A DNA stretch of 64,000 nt from Halosimplex salinum (GCF_003730195.1 NZ_QWGG01000002.1:579748-643747), one strand, 5' to 3'; shown: positions 1 to 8,879, numbered from the stretch's first letter. Program-made: numbers and translations. Notes: generated from the sequence alone by a model not told the origin.

Positions 1-53
1 ATAGAAATCCCGTTCGCCGAGCGCTGAAGTGGGTCCCTGCGGTAGCCACACGT

Positions 54-302
54 ATGAGTGTGAACAGCTCCGAATCCGAGCGCTCGAGCCTGTTCGCCGA
101 GGCGAAGTCGATGGCGGCCTCGCCGTTGCTGTACATCGGTGCGATAACCGTCGTCTTCGGTCTCGAGATCGCCGAGCTACTCCCGCTCTCGAACACCCTC
201 ACGGCGCTCGCGCTCCTCCCCATCGCGCTCGCGCTGCTGTACGGGCAACTGACGCTCCTGGCGCTGGCGCGCCGTCGCGGCTACGTCGGAGGGTGTCGAT
301 GA
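54..302 (+). CDS. Small hydrophobic membrane protein, 82 aa
   Basis: I do not recognise a named family. The protein has a short polar, serine-rich N-terminus (about 20 residues) and then two hydrophobic stretches, roughly residues 26-46 and 48-72, followed by a short basic tail (RRRGY). This predicts a two-helix membrane protein with both ends on the cytoplasmic side. It starts at an ATG and ends 85 bases before the start of the next gene, also a membrane protein on the same strand, so the two may be co-transcribed. Third-position GC is high, like the neighbouring chromosome. The minus-strand frames here lack features of a real protein. No function is proposed. Confidence 0.6.
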   Translation: MSVNSSESERSSLFAEAKSMAASPLLYIGAITVVFGLEIAELLPLSNTLTALALLPIALALLYGQLTLLALARRRGYVGGCR

Positions 303-387
303 CCGGGCTCGACTGCCGGTGGCAGGGGCAGCGGCAAGAGCAGCGGCCGAGCGTCGAAGCGACCGACGCGGCGACGGCTCCGTGACC

Positions 388-930
388 ATGTACGCCGACC
401 CGGATCCCGAGTGCGACGACGACGCGTGGGGACGAGTGCGAGCGGTGGGCGTCCCGGTCGCCGTCGCCGCCGCGTTCGCCGGGGTCTACGTCGCGACCTA
501 CGGGTTCGACCGCTACCTCGACTACACCGCGATGCTCGGCCCGCGCGGGGACGTGCTCCAGTTCGCCCTGCTGGCGGGGGTTGTGGTCCTCCACGGCGCG
601 GTCCACGCCGTCGCCTACGCGCTGCTGGGTGAGGGCTCCTGGCGCGACGTGACCGTCGACGCGTCGCTGTTCCCCGGCGGACTCGATCCCGTCCGCGTAG
701 CCGTCCTGCCCGCCGGGCCGATCCGCCGCTCGGCCTATCTCGTCGGCGTCGCCGCGCCCGGCGTGATTCTGGGCGTGGTGCCTGCGATGTGGGCGCTCGC
801 CACCGGCAACCCGCTGGCGCTGTTCGTCGGCCTCGTCGGCGTCCTCTCGGCCGGTTCGGACGTGAGCGAGTCGCTCGACGCGATTCGCCACCCCGACGTC
901 GTGAGCGACCGGGAGTTCGTCTCGTCCTGA
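388..930 (+). CDS. DUF3267-like integral membrane protein, 180 aa
   Basis: The frame is open from a GTG at 319, but its first 23 residues are arginine-rich and look non-coding, so I chose the ATG at 388 (MYADPDPE). The protein has an acidic N-terminus and about four to five hydrophobic segments. Around residues 68-74 it has LHGAVHA, a weakened version of the HExxH motif found in DUF3267 putative membrane metalloproteases; the glutamate is missing, so protease activity is doubtful. The end (SDVSESLDAIRH..SDREF) resembles the conserved tail of that family as I remember it. The family assignment is an inference from motif layout. The neighbour upstream is another small membrane protein on the same strand. 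Confidence 0.6.
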   Translation: MYADPDPECDDDAWGRVRAVGVPVAVAAAFAGVYVATYGFDRYLDYTAMLGPRGDVLQFALLAGVVVLHGAVHAVAYALLGEGSWRDVTVDASLFPGGLDPVRVAVLPAGPIRRSAYLVGVAAPGVILGVVPAMWALATGNPLALFVGLVGVLSAGSDVSESLDAIRHPDVVSDREFVSS

Positions 931-974
931 CGGCCCTCGCTCGGCCGTTCCGGGGCTCCCGGCGCTCGGACCCG

Positions 975-1754
975 CTACTCCTCGAACGTCGCGGCCCCGA
1001 ACCCGTCGTCGACGTCGACGATCTCCCCGGTCGTGTAACTCGCCGCGTCGCTCGCCAGATAGATCGCCGCGCCCGCTATCTCCTCGGGCCGGCCCAGCCG
1101 TTCCTGTGTCGTCCGGTCCCTGATCGTCTCGAAGCGTGGCTCTCCCTCGGTGTAGGTCCCCTGCGTCTGCTCGCTGACGATAAATCCCGGCCGGACGGCG
1201 TTGACCCGAATCTCGGGGCCGAGTTCCTCCGCCGCGACCCTGACGAGCGTGTCCAGCCCGCCCTTCGCCACCGAGTAGGCCGCGAGGTTCGGGATCGCGC
1301 TCGTCGCCGACGCCGACGCGACGTGGAGGATCGATCCCTCGTCCATCGCCTCGGCGAAGACCTGTGTCGCCCGATAGGCCCCCTTGAGGTGCACGTCGAA
1401 GACCTCGTCCCACTGCTCGTCGCTGACGGCGTCGATAGACTCGCGGGCGATGTAACTCGGCGCGTAGACGAGGATATCGATGGAACCGAACTCGGCTTCG
1501 ACCGCGTCGCGGAGCGCGGTGATTTCGTCGCGCTCGGTCGCGTCGCAGGTCCGTTCGAGCGTCTCGGCGCCGCGGTCGCGGATCTCCTCGGCCGTGCGCG
1601 CGACGCGGTCCTCACTGCGGGAGGTCGCGACCACGTCCGCGCCCTCCGCGGCGAACCCGAGCGCGATAGCCCGACCGATCCCGCTCGTCGCCCCGATCAG
1701 CACTGCCGTCTTCCCGTCGACCGTGACCGGCGTGTGGGTGTAGTCCAGTGGCAT
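975..1754 (-). CDS. SDR-family NAD(P)-dependent oxidoreductase, 259 aa
   Basis: A classical short-chain dehydrogenase/reductase. The Rossmann nucleotide-binding motif GATSGIG is at residues 21-27, an aspartate-containing CDATERDE follows strand 3, and the catalytic region has the SAS stretch and YSVAK (Tyr-x-x-x-Lys). The C-terminal half has VRPGFI and the usual ending with IYLASDAASYTTGEIVDVDDG. Length is normal for classical SDRs (about 250 aa). Substrate cannot be read from the sequence; such enzymes reduce or oxidise alcohols, ketones or sugars in the cytoplasm. The gene stands alone on the minus strand, facing a repeat-rich gap upstream (1755-2334). Confidence 0.9.
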   Translation of the reverse strand: MPLDYTHTPVTVDGKTAVLIGATSGIGRAIALGFAAEGADVVATSRSEDRVARTAEEIRDRGAETLERTCDATERDEITALRDAVEAEFGSIDILVYAPSYIARESIDAVSDEQWDEVFDVHLKGAYRATQVFAEAMDEGSILHVASASATSAIPNLAAYSVAKGGLDTLVRVAAEELGPEIRVNAVRPGFIVSEQTQGTYTEGEPRFETIRDRTTQERLGRPEEIAGAAIYLASDAASYTTGEIVDVDDGFGAATFEE

Positions 1755-1829
1755 CGATCTGTAGTCGGGACGGCGGGACTTGGTGGTTCGTCTCCCGGAG
1801 AATCGGGAGCCGCATCGATCGCCGTTGGT

Positions 1830-2037
1830 GGTGAGCGCCGAAAGCCCTCCACCTGATCGCTACGAGTCGTCTCGCCCGCACTCGACGATGAGCGCCGAAA
1901 GCCCTCGGCCCGCTCGCTAGCAGTTATTTCGACCGCGCTCGACGGCAAGCGACGAAAGCCCTCGGCCCGCTCGCTAGCAGTTATTTCGACCGCGCTTGAC
2001 GATGAGCGACGAAAGCCCTCGGCCCGCTCGCGATCGC
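1830..2037. repeat. 57-bp tandem repeat array
   Basis: The motif gaaagccct recurs at 1840, 1897, 1954 and 2011, exactly 57 bases apart. The last three copies share most of the unit (ccctcggcccgctcgc, then tagcagttatttcgaccgc in two of them), while the first has diverged. There is no spacer/repeat alternation, so this is a simple tandem duplication and not a CRISPR. Related gaaagcccc text recurs near 31781 next to another repeat block. Confidence 0.8.
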
Positions 2038-2189
2038 TGAGTGGGATATCCGCGCTCGGACAACCGCACCACCCCGCACTCGCGCGGATAGTGCCCGCTC
2101 AGGCGACTGAACTGAACGCGAGCGGGCCTCGCCCTTTCAGTCCACCAGGGACAGCAACCGCCCCGCACAGCACTGCAGACGACCACACA

Positions 2190-2289
2190 CCTCCCCAGCC
2201 GATTGCGTTACTCGTCGCTGCGCTCCTGCGTTACTCATCCCTCGCGCGGCTTCGTCGCGCGCACGAGAGCGCGCTCCAGCGCGCGCCAC
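2190..2289. repeat. Dispersed repeat, copy A (about 100 bp)
   Basis: Begins with cctccccagccgattgcgtt, has ctcatccctcgcgcg in the middle, and ends with agcgcgctccagc and gcgccac. The same ordered blocks recur at 31925-32027 with small differences. No gene or inverted terminal repeat is evident inside it. It lies just downstream of the E3 (lpdA) stop codon. Confidence 0.75.
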
Positions 2290-2334
2290 GACGGAAGATC
2301 CGCGGCAGAAACGGACGATGCAGGCTATCGAGAG

Positions 2335-3759
2335 CTACCGATTCAGCGAGTGGACGGCCTTCCCGAGCGCGTTGGCGCAGGCCTCGCGGACGGCCTCGGA
2401 GAGGGTCGGATGGGTGTGGACGGTGGCGGCCACGTCTTCGAGTTGCGCGCCCATCTCGATCCCCAGGGCGAGTTCGCCGATCAGTTCGGAGGCCTCGGGC
2501 GCGACGACCTGCGCGCCCAGCAGGAACTCGCTGTCGGCGTCCCCGACGACGCGGACGAACCCCTCGTCCTCGCCGTGCGTGAGCGCGCGGCCGTTCGCCC
2601 GGAGCGGGAACTGGCCGACGATCGGGTCGAAACCGGCTTCTTCGGCTTCCGCCTGGGTCATCCCGACGGTGCCGATCTCGGGGTCGGTGAACACCGCGGC
2701 GGGGATGGCCTGATGGTCGAGCGCGGCGGGTTCGCCGGCGACGACCTCCGCGGCGACTTCGCCTTCGGCCATCGCCTTGTGGGCCAGCATCGGTTCGCCG
2801 GCCACGTCGCCGACGGCGAGGACGTGATCCACGTCCGTCCTGGCCTCGTGGTCGGTCTGGAGGAAGCCGTTCTCGTCGGGTTCCAGCCCGACGGCGTCGA
2901 GATCGAGCGTGTCCGTGACCGGTCGGCGACCGACGGCGACCATGCACGTCTCGGCGCCGAACTCGGAGACCTCGCCGTCCTCGTTCTCGGTGAGGACCGT
3001 CACGCCCTCGCCGGCTTCCTCCCACTCCGTCGCGGCCTGGCCGAAGTAGAAGTCGATACCCAGGTTCTCCGCGCGGTCGCGGACCACGCGGGCCACGTCG
3101 TCCTCGTAGCCGGGGAGCACGTCGTCCAGCATCTCGACGACGGTCACGTCGCAGCCGAGCTTCTGGTAGACGGTGGAGAGCTCCATCCCGATGTAGCCGG
3201 CGCCGACGACGACCATGCTCTCGGGGACGGCGTCGAGCGCGAGGGCGTCGCGCGAGGAGAGCACGTGCTCGCCGTCGAACTCGAAGCCCGGCACCTCGAT
3301 GGGTTTCGAGCCGGTCGAGACGATGGCGTGTTCGAACTCGATGGTCTCCGAGCCCTGCCCCTCGCCGCCGTGGACGATGCGCGCCTTGTTCTCGCCGGCG
3401 AACTCCGCGCGGCCCTCGACGAGGTTGACGCCCGCCGCTTTGCAGAGCTTCTCGACGCCGCCGGTGAGCTGGTCGACGACGCCGTCTTTCCATTCGACCA
3501 TGCCCTGTAAGTCGACGGCAGGATCGGCGTAGATACCCATCTCCTCGGCGTGGCCGGCGTCGTGGGCCACGTCCGTCGCCGAGATCATCGCCTTGGAGGG
3601 GATACAGCCGTAGTTCAGACAGGTCCCCCCGTAGGCGTCCTTCTCGACGAGGGTCACGTCGAGGTCGAGCTGTCCGGCGCGGATGGCGGCGACGTAGCCG
3701 CCCGGCCCCGCGCCGATGACCAGTACGTCGGTTCCAGTAGTGACGTCTCCGACGACCAT
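2335..3759 (-). CDS. lpdA: Dihydrolipoyl dehydrogenase (E3), 474 aa
   Basis: The E3 subunit reoxidises the dihydrolipoyl group of E2 and passes electrons through FAD to NAD+. The FAD-binding GAGPGG is at residues 16-21, the redox-active disulfide is Cys47/Cys52 in GGTCLNYGCIPSK, a second Rossmann motif GAGYIGMEL binds NAD, TCMVAVGRRP and AVGDVAG follow, and the His-Glu pair is in HTHPTLSE near the C-terminus. Length is typical. In many haloarchaea this gene directly follows the E1/E2 genes; here it is separated from E2 by about 3.4 kb holding a CARDB-like pair and a membrane gene, so it must have its own promoter or a long read-through. A TATA-like agttaaacc lies about 30-38 bases upstream of the ATG on this strand. 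Confidence 0.96.
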   Translation of the reverse strand: MVVGDVTTGTDVLVIGAGPGGYVAAIRAGQLDLDVTLVEKDAYGGTCLNYGCIPSKAMISATDVAHDAGHAEEMGIYADPAVDLQGMVEWKDGVVDQLTGGVEKLCKAAGVNLVEGRAEFAGENKARIVHGGEGQGSETIEFEHAIVSTGSKPIEVPGFEFDGEHVLSSRDALALDAVPESMVVVGAGYIGMELSTVYQKLGCDVTVVEMLDDVLPGYEDDVARVVRDRAENLGIDFYFGQAATEWEEAGEGVTVLTENEDGEVSEFGAETCMVAVGRRPVTDTLDLDAVGLEPDENGFLQTDHEARTDVDHVLAVGDVAGEPMLAHKAMAEGEVAAEVVAGEPAALDHQAIPAAVFTDPEIGTVGMTQAEAEEAGFDPIVGQFPLRANGRALTHGEDEGFVRVVGDADSEFLLGAQVVAPEASELIGELALGIEMGAQLEDVAATVHTHPTLSEAVREACANALGKAVHSLNR

Positions 3760-3850
3760 CTGTTACTCGATCGGTCGTCCTGACGTGGTTTAACTGTGGC
3801 GAGCGAGCGGGCGGTGGCGACGCGAACCGGTGACCGGCGGCGGCCCCCGG

Positions 3851-5392
3851 TCAGATCACGTTCACGTGACCGTCGGAGACGAACTCGCACTCCTCGCTCG
3901 GGTCGAACGTGATCTCGAGCTGGTGGGTCACGACCATCCCGCCGATGATCTTCGCGGCCTCCTCGGGGTCCATGTCGGGGTCGGCGCTGTTGACGTCCTG
4001 CGCGACGACGTAGTATCGCCACATCCCGAGTCGCGCGTCCTTTCGCCGGAAGTCGAACTCGCCCGTGTAGACGCCGTCGTCGGGCTTCTGGTCGGGGTCG
4101 ATGCCGTCGTCCTGGAGCACGAACCGCTCGTACTCGCCGTTCGGACCGGCGAGGATACACTGGACGAACAGCTCGTCCCCGGTCACCTGGTTCCCGTCCT
4201 CGTCGAAGAACTCCGCCTCGACGACGAAGCGCTCTTGCTGGCCCGTGTCGACGACGTCGGGCGCGCGGACCTCGTAGCGCGAGAGGACGTGCTGGTTCGT
4301 GTTGGTCTCGCTGACGCTGTGGGTGTACGTCCCGCCGGTCGTCTGGCGGGTGTACGTCCACTTCACGTCGGCGGCGAACGGCCGACCGAGCGCGACGGGC
4401 TCCCCGTAGGAGATCGCGGCGTCGAGCCGCTCGCCCGTGGTCTGTTCGCCGGCGCCCGGGTCGGTGTTGTCCTGGCCGCGCCGGAACGGGTCCCGGTCGT
4501 CGGAAAGGACGGCAGCGGTCGCCGCCGCCGCCGCGGCCGCGACCAGGCCCGCCACCAGGTAGCTACTGCTCCCGCCCGACGCGCTGACTCCACAGCAGTC
4601 TTCGTCCCCGTCTGCACCGCCGCCACCGCCGCCACCGCCGCCACCGACGATCACGGTCCCGCCCTCCTGTGACGCGGCGATCGCGGCGGCGATCAGGAGG
4701 ACGACCGCGATGATACACAGGACGATCTTCCACCAGGGGTCCTGGAACGGGAGGTCGCCGTACTTCCCGTCGTAGGGCGGCGTCGGCTCGACACCGATCG
4801 ACAGCTCCTCGGGGAGGTACCCCGGCGGGCAGAACTCGAAGTCCGCCTCGTGACCCTCGAACTCCTGCAGGTATTCGATCACGTCCGGTCGTCCGTCGAC
4901 GCGGGTCTGCTCCGGTCTGTCCCTGTCCGGCGTCCGGCAACAGCGATCCCGTGGCTCGACCATGTCCGTGAACTGGACCTCCATGGTCCCTTCCGGCGTC
5001 TCCGCGCCGAACGTGAGCGTGTTCGGGTCGAAGTTCACCCGCGTGACGAATATCTTCTCGATCATCCGGGTCCGATCGCCGCCGCTCTCGGCCACGAAGC
5101 TGACGTAGTGCACGCCGGGCGAGACGGCGCTGAAGTCGGCCTCCCAGGACACCTGTCGTGAGGCGCCACTCGAGAGCCCGGACACCTCGTGCGTCCGGGG
5201 CGACACGGTGAGCACCGGCGTCGAGGCTCCCTCGACGTACACGTTCACGCTGGTCGACGAGTTGCCGACGTTCCGCAGGTGGACGTTGATGTTCTGGGTC
5301 CCGATCGACGTCTCGAAGATGCCGTCAGGGAGCATGAGGCCGGTGATCTGTTCGGTCGCGAACGGTCGGTTGGGGATAGTGACGTGCGTCAT
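3851..5392 (-). CDS. CARDB/Ig-like domain membrane protein with Gly-rich linker, 513 aa
   Basis: The open frame runs further upstream (to 5593), but those 67 residues are arginine-rich shadow sequence; the ATG at 5392 (MTHVTIPNRPF) forms an ATGA overlap with the upstream gene and is preferred. The N-terminal ~130 residues look like a CARDB-type beta-sandwich (NVHLRNVGNSS). A cysteine pair (DRCC) follows, then a hydrophobic helix starting WWKIVLCIIAVVLLIAAAIAAS, a run of ten glycines, a DEDCC motif, and a second alanine-rich helix (about 24 residues). The C-terminal ~190 residues resemble the choice-of-anchor/Ig-like domains (DDGIDPDQKPDDGVYTG). There is no signal peptide. Function unknown; probably works with its partner gene upstream. 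Confidence 0.75.
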   Translation of the reverse strand: MTHVTIPNRPFATEQITGLMLPDGIFETSIGTQNINVHLRNVGNSSTSVNVYVEGASTPVLTVSPRTHEVSGLSSGASRQVSWEADFSAVSPGVHYVSFVAESGGDRTRMIEKIFVTRVNFDPNTLTFGAETPEGTMEVQFTDMVEPRDRCCRTPDRDRPEQTRVDGRPDVIEYLQEFEGHEADFEFCPPGYLPEELSIGVEPTPPYDGKYGDLPFQDPWWKIVLCIIAVVLLIAAAIAASQEGGTVIVGGGGGGGGGGADGDEDCCGVSASGGSSSYLVAGLVAAAAAAATAAVLSDDRDPFRRGQDNTDPGAGEQTTGERLDAAISYGEPVALGRPFAADVKWTYTRQTTGGTYTHSVSETNTNQHVLSRYEVRAPDVVDTGQQERFVVEAEFFDEDGNQVTGDELFVQCILAGPNGEYERFVLQDDGIDPDQKPDDGVYTGEFDFRRKDARLGMWRYYVVAQDVNSADPDMDPEEAAKIIGGMVVTHQLEITFDPSEECEFVSDGHVNVI

Positions 5393-6225
5393 CGGTTCGC
5401 CTCCGTGACGAGGACGGTCAGTCCGCCCAGCGGTCGGTCGCGGTCGGTGCGTCGGTCGCTCCGGAGCGTGACGTTCACGAGCGCGGCCTCGCCGTCGAGT
5501 CGCCCGACGAGCGAGAAGCCGGTCTGTCGCTCCGCGTCGAGTTCGAGGTCGCCGATCCGCTCCTCGGCGTCGACGTCGTCGAGGTCGGGACACGGCTCGT
5601 CCACGAACCCGAGGTCCTCGACGGCCCCCTCCTCGGGCAGTTCGAACTCGGGTCCGAACAGCGATTCGAGCCCCCGGACCGACTCGAAGTCGACCTGTTC
5701 GGCCCTCAGGCTGAACGTCTGGGGAACGCGTTCAGCGTTGTGGACCTCGAACGCGAACGAGAACCGGTACTCCATCGACTCCAGCGCCTGTACGATCGTG
5801 AGGTTCCGCTGTGCGACTTGCTTATCCGCCGGGACGTCGAAGGACGCACTCGGCCCCAGCGGGTCGAGCGTCTCGTGAAATGCCTCCGCTAGCAGGCACA
5901 CGTGCCCTTCGTTGACGAACTGCGGCAGCCACTGTGTCAGACACAGCACCTCGGATGTCTCACCCGGATCTAGAGTGACGAACGACGTCCCGATCTGGGT
6001 CGCTGTCGTCCGGTCGAAGCCGACGGCCGGGTTCGCCCAGTAGAACCTGACGACGGCGTTCTCCGCTCGCTCCGTCCCCTCGTTGTGTACTCGCGCCCAG
6101 ACGTAACACGGTTCACCGACGACAGGCGTCCCGGGAGTCCCCTGCGGGTCGCCGCCCGGGACGGTCCAGATGTCGTGGCTCGCCCACCACGGACTTCCAT
6201 CGTGTATCGACAGTTCTACCGGCAT
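5389..6225 (-). CDS. CARDB-like beta-sandwich protein, 278 aa
   Basis: The N-terminal ~130 residues look like a CARDB/Ig-like fold: HDIWTVPGGDP, then VGEPCYVWARVHNEG (the family's usual 'between-strand Asn-Gly' turn), then VVRFYWANPA and LDPGETSEVLCLTQW. The second half contains QKNLT-type text (AQRNLTIVQ) and a beta-rich region ending in TVLVTEANR. No signal peptide or membrane helix is seen, unusual for CARDB proteins, which are mostly extracellular. It overlaps the downstream gene by four bases (5389-5392), so the two are translationally coupled. I recall similar stand-alone proteins in scattered bacteria, which would suggest horizontal spread; I could not verify this. Function unknown. 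Confidence 0.75.
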   Translation of the reverse strand: MPVELSIHDGSPWWASHDIWTVPGGDPQGTPGTPVVGEPCYVWARVHNEGTERAENAVVRFYWANPAVGFDRTTATQIGTSFVTLDPGETSEVLCLTQWLPQFVNEGHVCLLAEAFHETLDPLGPSASFDVPADKQVAQRNLTIVQALESMEYRFSFAFEVHNAERVPQTFSLRAEQVDFESVRGLESLFGPEFELPEEGAVEDLGFVDEPCPDLDDVDAEERIGDLELDAERQTGFSLVGRLDGEAALVNVTLRSDRRTDRDRPLGGLTVLVTEANR

Positions 6226-6424
6226 ATGTGTATGGAATTATATATTTGAAAGACAGTTAGTAACCACGTCGCTACCGGGCGCCGTCGCCGGGTAAGTCGG
6301 GCCTATCGACGCGGTTCGCTCCTGGGTCCGTCTCCACTCCACCTCGAATAGATTCCCGCCGACGAGTTTGGCAACGCAAGCGTCTTATACAGGAACGGTC
6401 AGGCGCAACTAAGGGCGAACCGAC

Positions 6425-7063
6425 ATGGACCGAAGTCAGGCGGCCGACCCGGACGACGCGCCGGAGGATCCGATCTGCCAGCGCGTGTTGAGCGACTCGG
6501 CGTACGACACCGTCCAGGTCGAACGCTTCTCTCACTTCAAACAGCCCGTGCCGCGGAAGCTCCTGATCCAGTGTGCGCTGATCGGCGCGCTGGCGCTCAC
6601 GCTCCCGGTCTACGCGCTCTTCCCCGCGGACGCCGCCACGTATCTCCCGACCGTCGATCCGACGACGGCGTCCCCGACGATCATCCTGATGGGGCTGTTC
6701 GCGCTCGTCATCGAACTCGGGGCGGCGGCGCTCCTGCTCGGCGTCGTCCTCTATCGAGTTCGCCACGAACCGCTCACCGAGGACCAGGCGATCAGCCTGT
6801 TCAACACCGAGACGTACGCGACCTACCTCGGGTTCGGGACGGGCGGGCTCGCGACCGCCGTCATGCTCGCGCTGTTCGCGCTCGGCCTCGGCGGCGAGTC
6901 GACGCTCGGCGCGTACGTCCACGCGATGGACGGCGCGAACCCGTTCCGCGCGAGCGGACTCGGCGTCACGGTCGACGTGTTCGCGACTGTCGCGCTCGCC
7001 GGCGCGCTCGCCGTCTACGTCGCACGGGCCTACGCCGCCTCGCGCCTCGCGACGCTGGAGTAG
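6425..7063 (+). CDS. Four-helix membrane protein, 212 aa
   Basis: Not recognised by name. A 45-residue acidic cytoplasmic-type N-terminus (DPDDAPEDPICQRVL..) is followed by four hydrophobic segments at roughly residues 46-66, 78-106, 138-160 and 180-204, with a loop EPLTEDQAISLFNTETYATYLGFGTGG between the second and third. Such proteins are common hypothetical membrane proteins in haloarchaea. A TATA-like cttata at 6384-6389, about 35-40 bases before the ATG, fits a short leader. The gene is transcribed against the PDH genes and lies in the stretch that separates E2 from E3. Confidence 0.75.
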   Translation: MDRSQAADPDDAPEDPICQRVLSDSAYDTVQVERFSHFKQPVPRKLLIQCALIGALALTLPVYALFPADAATYLPTVDPTTASPTIILMGLFALVIELGAAALLLGVVLYRVRHEPLTEDQAISLFNTETYATYLGFGTGGLATAVMLALFALGLGGESTLGAYVHAMDGANPFRASGLGVTVDVFATVALAGALAVYVARAYAASRLATLE

Positions 7064-7127
7064 GCCGCGGTCTCATCGTAAAACAGCGTTTTCGATTCGC
7101 CACTCCAGCAGCAGGAGCGCCGGACCG

Positions 7128-8876
7128 CTACTCCAGGAGGAGCAGCGTCGGGTCTTCGAGGTACTCCTTCAGCGTGTTGACGAACCGTGCAGCGTCCGCC
7201 CCGTCGATCACGCGGTGGTCGATCGACAGCGACAGGGTCAGCACGTCCCGCGCCACGACCTCCCCGTCGATAGCCATGGGTCGCTCCTCGATAGCGCCGA
7301 GTCCCAGGATGGCCGTCTCGGGGTAGTTGATGATCGGGGTGGCGTACTCGCCGCCGACGGCGCCGAAGTTGGTGATCGTGAAGGTGCCGCCCTGCATCTC
7401 CTCGCGGGCGATCGACCGCTCGCGGGCCTTCGAGACGAGTTCGTTCGCCTCCGAGGCCAGCTGCAGGAGGCCCTTGCTGTCCACGTCTTTCACGACCGGG
7501 ACCATCAGCCCGGCGTCGGTCGCGGCCGCGACGCCGACGTTGCGGTCGGACTTGAAGACGACCTCCTCGTTCTCCTCGTCGAGTTGCGTGTTGAGGACCG
7601 GGTGTTCGTCGAGCGCGGCGGCGACGGCCTTCATCACGAACGGCATGTACGTCAGCTTCACGCCGCGCTCCTCGGCGCGCGGCTTGAGTTTCTCGCGGGC
7701 CTCCACGAGCGCCGTCGCGTCGACCTTGTCGAAGTGGGAGACGTGCGGCGCGGTGAACTTCGAGCGCTCCATCGCCTGCCCGATGGTCTTGCGGACGCCC
7801 CGGTAGGGCTCGCGGCGCTCGCCCTCGCTCGCCTCGACGGCGTCGGGTCCGGCGCCGCTCTCGACCGTCGTCGTCGGCGGTCCCGCCTCGCCGGCGTCCT
7901 CCGCCGTCGCGAGCGCCTCGGCGTCGGCGGCCTGGGCCTGCTTCTGGACCTCGGCGTACTCGCGGACGGCTGCCTCGTCGACGTAGGGCTCGCCGTCGCG
8001 CATCTCGTCGGTCGGCACGTCGTCGATGTTCACGTCGAGCTTCTCGGCGACTTTCCGGGTGGCCGGCGCCGCCAGCGTCCGGTCGCGTCCGGCGGCCTCG
8101 ATGGACTGGGCCGCGCCTGCGGTCCCGCCGGCCGCGCCCGCCGACTCGCCGCTGTCGCCGTCGTCGATGCGCGAGACGGCGGATTTCAGGCCGCTGTCGG
8201 TGCTCGTGCTCGCGTCCGGCTCGCCGTCGCCGGCGCTCCCGTGGTCTCCGATGCGAGTGATGGCGGATTTCAGCTGTGTGCCGTCGGCCTCCTCGCCCTC
8301 GTCTTCCGCGGCGGCGCGCACGTCGGCCTCGGTGACGCGACCGCCGGGACCGGATCCCGCGACGGCGGCGATGTCGACGCCCAGTTCCCGTGCGAGTCGG
8401 CGGGCGCTCGGCGCGGCGAACACGCGCCCGCCCTGCCCGTTCACCGACGACTCGGCCGCCTGCCCGGCGTCGTCGCTCTCGTCGGCGACCGCCTGTTCGG
8501 ACTCGCCGACCGTCGCGGACTCGTCGGACACCGCTTCGGTCTCCGTGTCGGCGGTGGCGTCCTGTTCGCTCTCCGTCGCCTCCTCGCCGTCTCGCGGCTC
8601 CGCCGCTCGACTGTCCGAGGCGTCTGACGACGCCTCGCCTTCCACGTCGAAGGTGATGATCACCGTCCCGACGGGGACTACCTCGCCCGGTTCGGCGAGC
8701 AACTCTCGTACCGTGCCGTTGACGGGGGACGGTACGTCGACGACGGCCTTGTCGGTCTCCACGTCGGCGACGACCTGGTCCTCCGTGACCGGGTCGCCGG
8801 GTTCGACGTGCCACTCCAGGAGCTCGCCCTCGGCGACGCCCTCGCCCACGTCCGGTAGCTTGAACTCGCGGACCAT
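7128..8876 (-). CDS. pdhC: Dihydrolipoyl acyltransferase (E2), 582 aa, with two E3-binding domains
   Basis: The core subunit of a 2-oxoacid dehydrogenase complex, moving the acyl group from E1 to CoA on a lipoyl arm. The lipoyl domain is residues 1-80 with Lys43 in ETDKAVVDVPSP. A long acidic linker (80-150) is followed by a peripheral-subunit-binding domain at about 153-190 (FAAPSARRLARELGVD), a second linker carrying the duplicated motif LKSAITRI / LKSAVSRI, and a second binding-domain-like segment at about 267-310 (TLAAPATRKVAEKLDVN). The catalytic CoA-acyltransferase domain fills 340-582 with DHRVIDGADAARF (His554). One binding domain is usual, so the second is notable. It sits 3 bases downstream of E1-beta on the same strand. 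Confidence 0.95.
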   Translation of the reverse strand: MVREFKLPDVGEGVAEGELLEWHVEPGDPVTEDQVVADVETDKAVVDVPSPVNGTVRELLAEPGEVVPVGTVIITFDVEGEASSDASDSRAAEPRDGEEATESEQDATADTETEAVSDESATVGESEQAVADESDDAGQAAESSVNGQGGRVFAAPSARRLARELGVDIAAVAGSGPGGRVTEADVRAAAEDEGEEADGTQLKSAITRIGDHGSAGDGEPDASTSTDSGLKSAVSRIDDGDSGESAGAAGGTAGAAQSIEAAGRDRTLAAPATRKVAEKLDVNIDDVPTDEMRDGEPYVDEAAVREYAEVQKQAQAADAEALATAEDAGEAGPPTTTVESGAGPDAVEASEGERREPYRGVRKTIGQAMERSKFTAPHVSHFDKVDATALVEAREKLKPRAEERGVKLTYMPFVMKAVAAALDEHPVLNTQLDEENEEVVFKSDRNVGVAAATDAGLMVPVVKDVDSKGLLQLASEANELVSKARERSIAREEMQGGTFTITNFGAVGGEYATPIINYPETAILGLGAIEERPMAIDGEVVARDVLTLSLSIDHRVIDGADAARFVNTLKEYLEDPTLLLLE

Positions 8877-8879
8877 GGC

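Larger units (their letters stand above)
1755..2334. other. Intergenic gap with repeats, no gene
   Basis: No convincing gene is seen in this 580-base stretch. It holds a 57-bp tandem array (about 1830-2037) and one copy of a dispersed element (2190-2289), both annotated separately. Translated frames are rich in Arg, Ser and Pro and give repeating peptides, as expected from repeats rather than protein selection. Confidence 0.7.

Noticed and set aside
1830..2037. CRISPR array
   Set aside because: The units are contiguous 57-bp copies with no unique spacers, no cas genes are near, and the unit is not CRISPR-like.
6236..6250. TATA box for the 278-aa CARDB gene (ttatatattt)
   Set aside because: The box is only about 12-22 bases from the ATG, too close for a start at or before 6225; the promoter may need another start codon or lie elsewhere.
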